This document shows positions 45,901 to 58,155 of a stretch of 64,000 nucleotides of DNA, piece by piece; the first letter of the stretch is position 1; every line of letters starts with the position of its first letter. The notes beneath the pieces are model-generated. The model made no database searches. It was not told where the DNA came from and saw only the letters and a list, made by a program, of their open reading frames with translations. The translations under genes were made by a program, and so were the position numbers. This stretch comes from Brachionus rotundiformis (Eukaryota; Rotifera; Eurotatoria; Ploima; Brachionidae), in assembly GCA_016802295.1 (NCBI GenBank), contig JAESIW010000122.1, forward strand, positions 124,001-188,000, given 5' to 3'.

Positions 45901-48900
45901 CACACCGCCCGATCTAGTACTCAATATGAAACAAAATATTCTCTTATCAGTGTTAAATCGTTCCATTAGCACCTGTCGTTGCTCAATGGACGTGGCGCCG
46001 TCCAGCCTCAAGTACTTGTAGCCATGATAGTTTAGAAAGTTCTCCAATACGTCCAGCATACGCGTCATTTGTGTGAATATCAACGCTCTGTGCTCGCCTG
46101 TGTACAACTGTCTCAGCAGTCTGTCCAAGCTCTGCAATTTGCCACAATCGTACTGTATTAGCCGTTTTTCGGGAAACTGTGTACTCGTTTGAGAATTGAC
46201 TATTTGATTTAGGCCAGCGTAGCACTGTGTTGTATGGAGCTCTGTGATTGGCTGTTTCAGGCTCGTGTACTTGTCGTACAAAGTCACGTGCGGCTTAGCG
46301 ATACGAAGTGTTACGTAATCACTGCTTGAATACCGCACACTGGGTACATACATTACAAATTTTTCGCACACACCCGCCATTTCATGCATCAAATAGTCGT
46401 GGACTAAATTAAGTCCGTTTCGGAGCGCGTTCGTATACTCCATATAGTTGTTGGATGTATTGGTGATTGCGCACGTAGCGAAGCTTCTACTAGTGAACGG
46501 TTTGTTGTCATAGTGGCTTAATGAAGAAGAGAAATTAGTGCCAATTAGTAAATTGATTAGATCACGGCCATATACAGGCTTGTGAAAAATGAATCTAAGC
46601 TTGTTTAGACGAGCTAGATAGTTTATTTTGATTGAGTGATCGGTTAGCTCGGCGCTGCGGGACGCAGGCGCACGGCATGATTCGATGCCGGCTAGTGTTT
46701 GCTCTTGGAAAAAGCACGCGCCTGCTTGATTATGATTGTTGTTTGATTGGCATTCATGTTGCACTTGGCACTGATCTTGGATCATTTTGGTGGTGACTTG
46801 AAGCCGTTTGGCTCTGTGTGTGTCAAAAGCGGACATGTTCTCCATGTCGGCGAGGCTCGGGTGATAATGGTTTGCTTGTCCGGTGGCCATCTCGTCGGCT
46901 AGATTGAACACTAGCGACGGTATGGCGCACTCCAGCGGTTGGCTGACAAATGGCGAAACAATGGGCCGCGGCTCGAACAAGTCCGGATGATTGCACACCT
47001 TTCTCAACTGCATTAGTATATTTATAACAGACATGTAGTGACCTTCGGCTATTTTCTCTCTAGTCGAGCTCAACGACATGAACTCGTCGTACAATAGCCG
47101 TTGTCGTTTGCTCAGTGCACACTTGATCACGTGTTCGTACTTTTTGGGCATTTGCTTTTCTACATCGGTCTTAAGGCGACGAAGTATAAACGGTCTTAGG
47201 ACTTTGTGCAATCGTTTTATGAGCTGTTCATTAACTTGGGTCGACTTTTCGATCATAGTTTTGAACGGATTGTTGAACCAATGGTTGAATTCGCGATGCG
47301 ATGCGAACACATGTGGCATTAGAAAGTGCATGAGTGACCAAAGTTCCATTAGATTGTTTTGTAATGGTGTCCCAGTGAGCAAAAGACGCCGCTGTGATTG
47401 AAAGTTGAGCAGCGATTGCCATCGTTGTGACTTGAAGTTTTTGATGTTTTGAGCCTCGTCCAAAATGAAGTATTTCCATTTTTTGCGCCGAAAAATGGCA
47501 TGGTCTTGTATGACTAGTTTGTAGCTGGTGATGCAGACGTGAAACGCGTTCGCCTTGGTCCAGCCGATGCGTTTAAGCTTGCGCTCTTTTTGTGAGCCGT
47601 AGTAGGTAAGTATTTTGAAGCCAGGACACCATTTTTTAAACTCAAGCTCCCAATTGAGCATCACACTGGTCGGCACCACAATCAAATGAGGACCCCATAT
47701 GCCCTTGTCAACTGCCAAATGAGCTAATAAAGCTATGGTTTGAATTGTTTTTCCAAGGCCCATTTCGTCCGCCAGAATTCCATTCAGCTTGTTGTCGTAC
47801 ATTGTTACAAGCCAATCTAGACCCACATGCTGGTACTCTCTCAAGCTATGCTTCAAAAGCTCGCTTGGTATTCGTGTCTTTACATTGGTGGTCTCCAGAG
47901 TGTAGCCAGTCGGCTGAAAGCTTTCCGCATGAGCTGCTATTGAATCCAAGCCTTCACGCTGCTCGGTTGTTGGTTCCGCATCCTCTTCGGATTTGTTTTC
48001 GCTCGGCTTTTTTAGTTTTTCTTTAAAAATTTTTTAATTATTAAATGATCATTTATTTAACTAGCATTCTTTGTCAATAGTCTTTATCTTAATTATCTAA
48101 TATCATTTTTAATTATTTTATAAAATATATGAATATATAAATATCAACTACTTGATTATTAAAAAGATTATTACAAAAATTTGTCAATAGATATGTTTTA
48201 ATTTATATCCTCAAATGATTAATTTTAAATTTTACTTTTAATGAAAAAAATATATTGCTCAAATAGCTGCATTGAAATATTATATTTGATATTTTAATTG
48301 TCATTTATTAACTAATTATCTATTAATAGATATACGATCTTATCTAATAATAGATAATATAAATATAATTATCTAGTAATAGATAATAGATAAAAATATG
48401 AATAGATAATTATTTTGAAGAAATGAGAAGGGATTAGAGACGTACCTAGGAGTTGTTCGATGGGCAAGTCAAAGTCAGCCTTGAGTTCGGCGAGTTCTTT
48501 TTCGGCGTCGTATTCCTTGTCCATTTTTTCGTCTTGTTCTATAGTTTCTTCATCGTCCTCTTCTTCGCTCATATCATCCGAAACAATGTCCTCGTCGTCG
48601 TCTGTTTCGTTCGCTTTCCCATCTGAGCGTGCTTTATCCTCTTGCTCCTTTTGGTCCTCCTGATTAAAATTTTGACAAAAATACGACTCGTCCAAATTGT
48701 AGTCCTTCAATAGGTCATTTAAATCAAGCTCGCTCTCAAGTCTCAACTTGGTCACCTCATCGTCCACCGGCTTGTCCTCATCGCTCTCAATAGTCGACTC
48801 ATTGTCACTTGTCTCCCCATTTTGACTACACTCATCGTCACTTTTCTCTCTCGATTGATTCAAACTCTCCATCAACCAACTAGAATACTTTTCAGTTTGG

Positions 48901-49754
48901 TCAACTATAAAATTCAAGTGTTTGTCCATTTGAATCTTGCGCTTCTCTTCACAAATCGATCGTTGCTTATACTCGATCAATTTGCTCACTTGCTTCCAAA
49001 ATAGTTGTATCTCCCTGGCGACTAGAGCGGCCTGTTTTCTGACTCGCTTCTGCTCCTCGCGCTCGGCCATCTCGGCCCTAGCCTCCTTGTCTTTGAAATA
49101 CTTTTGCACTGCAGCACTAATCTTGCGACATGTGTTCACCTTCCACTTTCTTTCTTGTACAAAATCGGTGCTCATCCAGACCATTTCGTCTAGCAAGTAG
49201 TCCCAGTGGGTCTTGGGGCGCTGCGGTTCGACTAGTTTGGGCAGCCGTTTGATGGACCACAGGCCCTCTTTGCGAAGCTGAGCTATTCGTTGTAGGACTT
49301 GGGCCTCGTGTTTGGCGCATTCGGCTATCGATTTAAACTGTTCGTTTGGCGGCGAGGGGGCGGTGACGTTCACAGGCAGCTTTAGGTCTAGCTGCTTTAG
49401 ACATTTGTCTGGCAGAGTGTTCAATTCGGTCGGGTTAAAGTGCGAGATTAAGTAGTCGCGGAGGATTTTGTTTCGCGGCGTTTTGGAGTGTACTTCGAGC
49501 CATTTCGGGTAGTCCCAGTAGACAAGTCGGTTCTCGAGAAAGTATTTTTCGAGCAAAGCGAGCTCGATTTGGCTGTTTAGTTTGCTAAGTTGAGAGTATT
49601 CGGTGGCAATAATGGATTTTTTAAGCTTTTGAAAAATTTCGGACGGAGTCTTTTTGGGTTCGGGCTCGTCCGAGTCTACGTCTTGGTATTTACGTTTTTG
49701 AGGAGGCGATTGGGTCTCTGGTACTGGCTCGCATTGTTGCACATCTGATGACAT
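36924..49754 (-). CDS. EP400: EP400/Domino SWR1-type chromatin remodeller
   Basis: Catalytic subunit of the TIP60/NuA4-SWR1 complex, which exchanges histone H2A variants; nuclear. Exons on minus: 49754-48446, 48020-45394, 43298 to about 42510, a 33 nt microexon 41941-41909, 41058-40582, 40525-38596, 38178-37798 and 37384-36924. Domains in order: HSA (HWDYLLDEMVWMSTDF...), acidic region, SNF2 ATPase with DEMGLGKT, DEAQNIKN and TGTPLQNN, a long INO80-type insert, and the helicase C lobe (LDGATS, STRSGGVGVNL, DRCHRIGQT). Then come LKPIERYALKYLE, the EP400-specific LWCPLTPP segment, a SANT/Myb domain (NWDLVSDMV, RSPQECKKRFENVI), and a very long Gln/Ser/Asn-rich tail with polyQ runs. All junctions keep phase except the end of exon 3, whose donor I could not fix. 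The SANT domain and LWCPLTPP segment show that these frames belong to one gene and favour EP400 over SRCAP. Confidence 0.93.
41909..41941 (-). other. EP400 microexon (33 nt)
   Basis: Read on minus: TTTTTTTTCAG|ATTTGG...ATACCA|GTAAGA. It encodes IWVNDYSDQIP in phase 0 and joins directly to LWCPLTPP of the next exon at 41058. Strong splice sites flank it within AT-rich intron DNA. Confidence 0.7.
42262..42281. repeat. TA microsatellite in an EP400 intron
   Basis: A (TA)n run followed by poly(T), within the intron region between exon 3 and the microexon. Confidence 0.8.
43604..43966. repeat. ~360 bp palindromic foldback element in an EP400 intron
   Basis: The left arm (AACTTTTAAGGGGTTGTGAAGTT...CAGAAAAATTTGAATAAC...) and right arm (reverse complement ending ...GAACTTCACAGCCCGAACTTTT) pair along almost their whole length. 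The arms include CAGAAAAATTTGAATAACTT, TTAAGCAA and ACTCTGCA segments and meet near 43785 with little spacer. It lies inside the 2095 nt intron 43299-45393. It fits a MITE or foldback element and would make a long hairpin in the nascent transcript. Confidence 0.8.
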
Positions 49755-50040
49755 TTAATGACAGTTCGTTTTTATTTAAGCTTTTTTTTTTTTGTTTCTA
49801 CTTAAATTTGGATTTTTCTTGAAATGTTTAGTGTATTTGATTTTTTTTGTCTAGTTCTGTATTAATTATAGCTGAGTATGTGTTTTATTAATGCGATGTA
49901 ACAACACGCATGAAATAAACGTATTAATTTATCTAGAAGCAAAATTAACTGTACTTTATTTCAAAGTTGAAATTAAAATGAATCAAATCTAACCTAACAT
50001 TTGTTGATAGTTAACATGATAAAATCAAACGAGAAATTCG
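49755..50040. other. Intergenic upstream of EP400
   Basis: AT-rich with no clear element. It contains the EP400 promoter side. Confidence 0.5.
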
Positions 50041-51133
50041 AGTGTAGCGTTGTTCTGGAGAAATGACAATCGAAGTCTGTACAGGAGTCACACAAGGATG
50101 TGTTCTCTCTCCAACACTATTCCTAATTATGATTGATTATGTCACGAGGAAAACTATCTCAATCCCAAGGGGTTCACAGTGGGATCTGACAACAAAGCTT
50201 GAAGATTTAAACTTTGCAGATGATTTGGTGTTAATATCAAATCTGGACAAGATTTGATGAACAACGCTAGACCAATTGGACTCGAAATAAATGGCGCTAA
50301 AACGAAAGACATTACCATAGATGGTACACAAATTGAGTGTGTCAATGAATTTATTAACTTAGGAAGTATCATAAGTGAAAAAACGAGAAATCATAAAGAC
50401 ATTAAGAATAGACTTGCAAAAGCAAAAGGTTTATTTTCCAGATTGAAACCAGTGTGGAAATCAAAGTACTACAGCAAAGAAACAAAATTCAAGATATACA
50501 ACACTGTAGTGAAAGCAAAACTGATGTATAGAAGTGAATGCTGCAGAGTGTCTGAGTTGGATAGTAAAGAGCTCAACACTTTCCATACAAGTAGCTTGAG
50601 GCATACACTGGCCTGAAACATTGTCAAATGATGAACCATACAGAAAAACCAAGTCAGAGCCAATGAGTCAATGTATCTCATTCAATTTTCTATTCGACAA
50701 TATGTAAAAATGCATTTTGAAAATCGAAAGGCTAGAGGACATTTTGAGGGTTTGAGGAAGTTCAAGGTTATGTGACTGCCTATTTCAGGAAGGCTTTAAC
50801 TGAAAAGCTGACCATGTATTTTTATACTAGATAGCCCAAAGTAGCCCTGTGTAAAATTCTATGGGGATCGGTCTACCGCAACATATTTTTGTTTCAATTT
50901 AAAAAAAAGCACCGAGATTTTTTGAACACCTGTTACTTAGAATGAAAAGAATACGAATACCAAACAGAGCTCTTCAATAGATACCTCAAAGGCGAAGAAA
51001 GGTAGGAAGACCAGCAATAACATGGACAATCACGAAAGAACTCATCGAATGAGAATGAAATGGGGAAAAGCAAGGATAAAGGGAAAAGAATCCACTTGAG
51101 TGATGACCCTATGCTCCACAGCGAATAAGGAAA
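50041..51133 (+). pseudogene. Degraded LINE (non-LTR retrotransposon) remnant
   Basis: The 3' half of a reverse transcriptase in broken frames. 50063-50257 gives VCTGVTQGCVLSPTLFLIMI and the catalytic FADD (NFADDLVLIS). A frame break and deletion follow, and 50254-50616 gives GLEINGAKTK, INLGSIIS, HKDIKNRLAKAKGLFSRL and KAKLMYRSECCRV-type sequence. Further shifted frames to about 51130 include a C-terminal RRKVGRPAITWT-like motif. The GRP-x-TW and FADD features are typical of LINE families with a C-terminal extension. It is dead here: stop codons, frameshifts and no 5' half. A scrap of the same family lies at 19013-19266. Confidence 0.88.
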
Positions 51134-52555
51134 AAAAAACTTAACTTTTGGTGTGCATTTGATGCCAATTGTTTAATAGACTTTTTGAATAAACTTAACT
51201 TTTTAGGTCCATATAAACTTATTTGCTTGCTTAGTTAAAATATGTCTAGTGGATTAAAAATAAAGGAATGTTGGATTGATATTTACCTTACTATCAGGTA
51301 GACTATTTCAAGTCTATTCGACATAACAATGTGTCTCATCTCATTCAAAATCATTTCTTTACTTGACTAGGAATAAATGTCAGAAAATTGCTTTATCGCA
51401 CCATGATCGTGACTAACAGACTTGCAGACTCTGGATCTCATGCCAATTTTTAAATTTCAATCCAATTATTACATCTCTACAGCATTAGATTATTCATATA
51501 TTCTTTCTAACTGTCTCTCTAATCCTATAAACTCTTAACATGATAGAGATGTTTTCTATCTCATCTTTTATTACTGGCTATTTAGACAAATGATCAAATT
51601 TAAAATATTATTATTTTTTATCTGAAGTAGCTTAAGCACGAAAAGAGATACTAAAACCAATTTATATTTAACGTTTGTTGACTTGTAGGTATACCACGAT
51701 ATTTTTTGACGGCAATTGGCACATCTTTAGTTGCTCAAAATGTTTTAGGGTATTTCAAATGTATTCCGAAACCAACCAAATGTTTCCAGATACACTGCTT
51801 AAAAAAATTATTTCTTTACTTGGCAGGGAATAATTCTCGGTGAATTTTCATAACTTTTGCCAATTTTTATACATTTTAATCGATTTCTCTCTCACCCTCT
51901 TCTCTCTTAATTTTGAATTGAATGACTCTAAAACTTGTTAACAAATATTTAACCAAATTAATTAAAAATAACTTTTAAAAAACATTTGAAAATTTCATTA
52001 ATTAATATTAGAAATCAAAATTTTTTTAAATATCTTTATCCTAAGCGATCAACATTTGAATAATTTGTTTTTATTTGGTTCAAAATCTTTGAAATTTGAA
52101 TAATAAAAAATTGGATCTCTATTCAATCTTGACCAGTTATTCAAGACATTGGTACCTCTCTCTTAGTCAATTTATTTTTTAAAAGTTTAATTAAACTAAG
52201 TAAAATTGAGTAATTTCATCATTGTCGGGAAAGACCATAACCTTGTTACAAAAACAACTTTTTTTTTGGCAATTAAAGTACCATAGTTTTTTTATATTTT
52301 CAAAATTCAATTTTTTTTAAAGAAAATATTCTAAAAATTTGATTAAATAAATTTTATAAAGATAATTTTGAAAACGATTTATCTGTTGAAAAAGTTTTAT
52401 GATATATTGTGATTTAATTCTATTTTCTTAAACTTATTTCGAACTAATTAAGCATTTTATTAACTGTGTTTATTAACATGGAAAATTTGTATGGTTTATT
52501 TTGATTAAAATTTTAACCAAAGACTCTTTGATTTAAAAAAAATTTAAAATAAAAA
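51134..52555. other. Intergenic upstream of SMC6
   Basis: AT-rich with no gene recognised. The last few hundred bases presumably hold the SMC6 promoter. Confidence 0.5.
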
Positions 52556-55500
52556 ATGTCTAAACGAAAAGCACCACAAGAAGATGATAATTTTCTAATT
52601 CCTTCAAGTCCGTCTTTAAATGGCACCCAGGTATCATCCCAAGTATTGAATGAGAATAACAGTGTATCATCACCTAAAAAGAAGCGAATAAGCTCTTCTG
52701 ATCTTTCGCAACTGAATGATCTAAGCTCTTTAAAAGTAATTAATACCATAAATGATAAAATTCCTTATTTGATATAAAAATTTGAAGAGTTCATCTTTAG
52801 CAAGACCAGGTGTCATCGAAACCGTCTATCTAAAAAACTTCAAATGTCACTCTCTTCTTTCTTTTGATCTTCACCAATACATTAACTTCATTCTGGGCAG
52901 AAATGGGAGTAATAATTAAAAATCTAATTAAAAAAAGTGTAATTATTAGCTGAATAAATAGGTGGCAAAAGTGCCATAATGGACGCGATTATATTGTGTC
53001 TTGGCGGCAGGGCAACCAGTACTGGTAGACAAGCTTCGGCCAAAACATTTGTCAAAACAAACTGCGAGTAAGATCTTATAAGATACAAAAATAAGCATTT
53101 AACCATCTTTTTTTCCAGTAAAGCAGAACTCAGGGTGGTCATTAGGAACGAAGGTGACGAAGCCTACAAGCCCGAATTGTACGGCTCTAAGATAATTGTA
53201 GAGCGTAGAATAAGCCGTGATGGAACTTCACAATACAGACTGTGTAACGAGAACCATAAACTTGTTACCAACAAAAAATCCGAGCTGGACAGCATCACAG
53301 AACAGTTTAACATACAAGTGGAAAACCCTGTCTGCTTTCTTAACCAGGAGACTAGCAAGCATTTCTTAAACTCGTCAAACAAATCAGACAAATACAAGCT
53401 GTTCATGAAGGCCTCTCAATTGGAATCAATGCGGCTTTTACAAGAGCAAATCGAGCAACAGCGAATGATATCCAAAAATTTGATAGAAGAAAAGGCCAAC
53501 TATTTGCCAAAGCTCAAAGAAGATCTGAGTCATTGGGAAGAAAAGTACAAAAAGTGCCAATCGGTCGAAAAGCTAAAACAAAAGCAGGCTTTCTTGATGC
53601 AAGAGTTCTCGTGGTCAAGTGTGATCCGGTTGGAAAAGAGCTGTGAAAAAATCCTCAAAGAAAAGAGACAAGTGGAAAAAACGAGAGATAAATATGAGGA
53701 AAAAATCCAAGAATTGGACACAAATCATAGCCAGTGTAGCCAAGAGTATGAAAAAATTGAGTCCGAACTTGCCGAGTTGACCAAAATGGCCAAGTTGGCA
53801 AACCAAAAACAAGACAATATAAATACTGTATACAAGACAGCTAGTCAAAACTATAAGCAAACATCTATGGAAATAAAAAAGCTCAACGCTCTAATAGATA
53901 AAAAAAAACGTGAACAAAACGAAATAAAGAAAAAGCTGAATGAAGACAAGCAAAGCTCTAAAGCTGATTATGAGACCGAGAGGTTGAACAAGGAGACCAA
54001 AATTGAGGAAATAAAAAAAAAACTATCCGAGCTTAATGGAATAGAAAAGTTCAAAATTGAGGAGAATAGAAGGTACGGCCAAGAAATTGACAGAAACAAC
54101 AAGGTACTTACTGAGAAAAAGTTTGAAATAGATAATCAGGAACGCTTGATAAGAAATTTAAAAAATGACATTGACAGTTTGAAGAATGCACGAAATGACC
54201 AAATATACAAGTTTGGAGACTTTATGCCCAATTTGGTGGCGGATATAAAGCGCCACTATGAAATGGGCAAGTTTAGAGAGCTGCCACGCGGTCCTATTGG
54301 AATTTATGTTCAGCCCAAGAGTGACGAATGGTCAGTGGCCATCGAGTCTTGTCTCGGTGGCCTATTGGGATCTTTTGTCTGCGGAAGCTACGAGGACGAA
54401 AGTCAATTGCAGCAATTGTTTTTCAAGCACATTAAACATGTCAAAAAAAGACCAAGGATTATTGTCACAGATTTTCGGTCACCTCTTCACAACACCTCAA
54501 GATATGTAAGCCATGTTCACATTTAATAAAATAATTTACAATCAATCTTTTATTTAATTAAAATTGAAAAAAAAAATTCCAAAATTAAACTAATTAGTTA
54601 TCTATTTAAAAAATTTTGATAAAATATATTTTAATAATTTATTAATTAAAAGTTTTAATAGAATGTTAATAAAATTAAAATTTTAGAGGCCAGAGGATAC
54701 TCGGTATCCAACAGTGTACGAAATGCTGAACATTAAAGATACAGTGATAGCAAATACGCTGATAGATCATCGGAGAATTGAGTCCATTTTGCTTTTGCCA
54801 GATAGATCGATGGTACGAAAAGTAATAGAAGATAGCAATGATGCGAATACAAATGAAGCTTTTTCCAAAAATGGTGACCAGTTCTACAGTAAGCCTTCGT
54901 TCAAGATGTACGCTTGCTCGTTCAAGGAAGCCAGAGTGTTCATCAAGGACTCGGAACGAGCTATCCAGCATAAGCAAGTTGAAATTGAGAAAATTACCAA
55001 AAGTATTCAGGCGGTTCAGAGCGAGTTGGCCTCGTTTAGAACCCAAATTGACTCCAACAAGCAGCTCAAGTCCCAGAATGACAAGCAAATTGACCACATG
55101 CGGCGCGAACAGCTTCAATTGAACCATGTATGCTTGGAAAAAGCCTTAAAACTTTTACCATTATTGTTTTTGTTTTGTTTTAAGAAATTAAAAGAAGTTG
55201 AAAGCATAAATATACCAGAACCAGTGGACATTAAAGTGTTCGAGGATGAAATCGAACATCTTGATCAAGAGATGGATGAAATCAGAAACCAGATTGGACA
55301 AATTGAAGAAAACTCTTTGGAGAAAAAAAGACAATTTGAGCAAGCTCGCGCTGAATTGGAAAAAAATGAGCTAGAAATTAACCAAATTTGCCAAAAGATT
55401 GATCAATTGAAAGAAAAATTTGGCCAATTTGACAAAGAAAGGTCCGAGTATAAAGACGCTGTGGGCTTTTATAGAAAATCAATTGTCCAGCTTGGACCTA

Positions 55501-56421
55501 AATTAAAGGAAATTGAAAGTTCTTACACAAATTCAATTGATGAACTTGAGGTTTTAATTTTTTTTAGTTTCAAATTAAATTGACCATGTTTAGAGTTAAA
55601 AGTTTTAATGAAAATTTTAGAAATTGGTTCAAAGTGCAACAGAGTTATGTCCAAGAATCGAGACAAAAAAGTCACCAGAGTCACTGGACGAAGAGTTGAA
55701 AAACATAGATAAGCAAATAAAATTGACAGAAAAATTGTATTTCAATTAAATTAAATTAATAAATTCAAAAATTGGTTAAATAATTTAAAATTGTATTCAA
55801 TTTAGACATGGTAATGAGGAAGAGATAACAAAAAAATTCATTGAAATGAGATCAAAGTATAAGCAAATAACTGATGACATAAAAAAACAGCATAAATTTT
55901 TGGACAACTTGGAAAAGGCACTGCGCAAGCGAGAGGACGCAATGGCGTTGTTTACTCAAAGTAAAGCTCTTCGCTGTGCCATGGACTTTAGCAACTATCT
56001 TAACTCACGCGAGTACCAAGGAACTCTTAAATTCGATCACCACGAGCAAAAATTGGACATAATAGTAAATCCATCAAAGCTAAGAGATGGCAAAGAGAGC
56101 AAAGATTTGAAGTCGTTGTCAGGCGGTGAGCGCTCATTCAGCACCGTGTCTTTCTTGCTCGCGCTTTGGTCCATTGTCGAGTGTCCCATTTTGTTTCTGG
56201 ACGAGTTTGACGTGTTCATGGACCAAATAAACAGGTCCATTGCAATGGACCTAATTTTGTCAGCTGCCAAAGAGAAGCTAAATGGGCAGTATGTTTTTTT
56301 GACACCGCAGGAAATGGGCTCCATCAATCCGGACCAATATATCAAGATGTTCAAAATGCCCGACCCCAAACGAGCCATAGATTTCGTTTCTTCTTCAAAC
56401 AGGGAAAATGAAGAAAACTAA
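52556..56421 (+). CDS. SMC6: SMC6, SMC5/6 complex ATPase
   Basis: Chromosome-maintenance ATPase for recombination and DNA repair. Eight exons: 52556-52735, 52788-52908, 52962-53067, 53119-54505, 54687-55127, 55185-55550, 55621-55736 and 55806-56421. They close in phase to 1110 aa, close to human SMC6. The disordered N-terminus has a basic PKKKR signal. VYLKNFKCHSLL and Walker A GRNGSGKSA span the exon 2-3 junction. Then come NPVCFLNQETSKHFL, the first long coiled coil, and a hinge around GPIGIYVQPKSDEW to RRIESILL. A second coiled coil is followed by the signature LSGGERSFSTVSFLLALW and Walker B ILFLDEFDVFMD, ending in QYVFLTPQEMG. The intron 55128-55184 is 57 nt with no stop, so its retention would keep the frame. 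AATAAA is at about 56504. Confidence 0.96.
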
Positions 56422-56922
56422 ACTTATCTTATCTAGCAAAGGCTTTGATCTTTATTTTCAAATTTATATTTTCATTTAGCTAATTTTTGTATATTAAATA
56501 TCAAATAAAAAAAAAAGTTATTTTTATGCTTTAAACCAGTGATTTTTTCTTTAGCAGTTGTTGAATAAATATATAATTAATCAAAATTTAAAATTTTGTT
56601 CCAGCCCGATTTATTAAATAGGAAAGTATTTCAAGCATAAAAAAATTGTTACCACTTTTTTTCCAAATAGAAAAATTCCAAAGCAAACTAACTCTTGCTA
56701 AATGTATAAATATTATTTCTAAAATTAATTTTTTTCAATAAAAAATAAACTACAAATTTATTTACTACAATATTTAGGAAATTTAAGATAAATTTTTACA
56801 AAAATAAACATAATTTTTTGACTAAAAAAGCAAAAACAATCAATCAAAATTATAATTGATATACTAAATTAACTAAATATTAAATATTTAATAACTAAAT
56901 GACATTTAATTTAAAATTTAAA
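56422..56922. other. Intergenic between convergent SMC6 and GPCR genes
   Basis: 3' flanks of both genes. AT-rich, with the SMC6 poly(A) signal near 56504 and nothing else recognised. Confidence 0.5.
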
Positions 56923-58155
56923 TTAATTAATGTCAAAAGTTTCTTCATTGATCTTGAGCATGTCACGTGTGACCGTAAGAGACGCGTTTTTCTCTTTGTC
57001 ATAATCAAATGTATTCATCAAGGTGCTTGTTAATGACATTTCCAATTTTTTGGATGAATTTTGTGGAACATTTTTCATCAGCCTGAAACCACAGCACACA
57101 AAGCTAAAATTCCTAAACATTACATTCCTCAATCGTTTGAGCATATTTTTTATCTCTTTTTTAAATTTTGAATTTGTGGTCAAATAGATAAAAAAACTGG
57201 TCGAATGATTGGCATTTACAGTATTGTTCAGAATACAAAATACCAAGTCATCGCACTTTTTATTCTTTTTGTCCGGGTTGGACACTGCTTCGGCATGCAT
57301 TATTGGGTTATAGATATTTATTGGCACTGTGAATATGATAAAGAGAAGAGTGACGCCGATAATAGTCAATGCCATGTATCTCATCTTGTCTGTTTCTTTT
57401 GTTTTTAGGGACTTCCTGAAGCTAGTTTTGCCAAGGTCTTGTCTTTTTGGAGCATGTCGGTTCAGATTTTTCTTCGATCTGAACACCTTGGCAATCAGAC
57501 CAATGTTACAAATGAGCATTATTAAAAATGGCACAAATGAGAATACAAACGAGTCTATCCAGCTGTAATAATTGGCGTAGAAATAGGTGTAAAATCCTGG
57601 CAAGGTTTTGCAGTGGGGGTAAACAATGGGATTTATGTTGTGGTCAATGGGGTTTTGATCACCGGGCTCATCACTGCTTAAGAATAAGAGAAAATGAGCA
57701 TTTATTAAGGCCAAAATGGTCAATAAAATGATGAATATTTTAGTGGCAACTTTTCTGTTGCACCATTTTTTGGACTTGGTAAATGACAAAACACTGAAAA
57801 AGCGGTCCAAATTGGCTGCGGTCAGCAGCCAACTAGACAATTGACAACACAAAAAAAAAGTAAACACATGCAAGCGGCATATTATTGTACCAGATATGTA
57901 TACATGAAATTTGTAGGCCAGAAAGTCACGGAATGAACCAACCCATATTACTATGAAATCGGATAGTGTCATTAGATAAAGGTAGAAAAATGTTGAATTT
58001 TTTTTCATGCTCTTGCGCGAGAATATTAGCAACGATATACCATTGGTCACTGTTCCCAATATGACCCATATAAGTGGTATTGTTATGTTTAAAATGCGGA
58101 TTGTTTGACGAATTTGTTCGCAAGAGTCGTCCAAATATTCTGACTGATTCAGCAT
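56923..58155 (-). CDS. Rhodopsin-type GPCR, probably peptide receptor
   Basis: A single-exon class A G-protein-coupled receptor of about 410 aa from the ATG at 58155. The N-terminus is short with glycosylation sequons (NQS near the start, NIT near TM1). Seven hydrophobic segments are visible. TM1 has GTVTNGISLLIF (GN-type motif), TM2 YLMTLSDFIV (LxxxD), and TM3 begins at Cys in ICRLHVF and ends LDRF in place of DRY. A conserved Cys lies in the loop before TM5 (PHCKTL). TM6 ends FTVPINIYNP. TM7 is NANHSTSFFIYL, replacing NPxxY as in many invertebrate peptide receptors. The C-tail has a CCGF palmitoylation-type motif. The ligand cannot be told. The reading frame extends a few codons upstream to a TTG, so an upstream exon is not excluded. 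Confidence 0.87.
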   Translation of the reverse strand: MLNQSEYLDDSCEQIRQTIRILNITIPLIWVILGTVTNGISLLIFSRKSMKKNSTFFYLYLMTLSDFIVIWVGSFRDFLAYKFHVYISGTIICRLHVFTFFLCCQLSSWLLTAANLDRFFSVLSFTKSKKWCNRKVATKIFIILLTILALINAHFLLFLSSDEPGDQNPIDHNINPIVYPHCKTLPGFYTYFYANYYSWIDSFVFSFVPFLIMLICNIGLIAKVFRSKKNLNRHAPKRQDLGKTSFRKSLKTKETDKMRYMALTIIGVTLLFIIFTVPINIYNPIMHAEAVSNPDKKNKKCDDLVFCILNNTVNANHSTSFFIYLTTNSKFKKEIKNMLKRLRNVMFRNFSFVCCGFRLMKNVPQNSSKKLEMSLTSTLMNTFDYDKEKNASLTVTRDMLKINEETFDIN

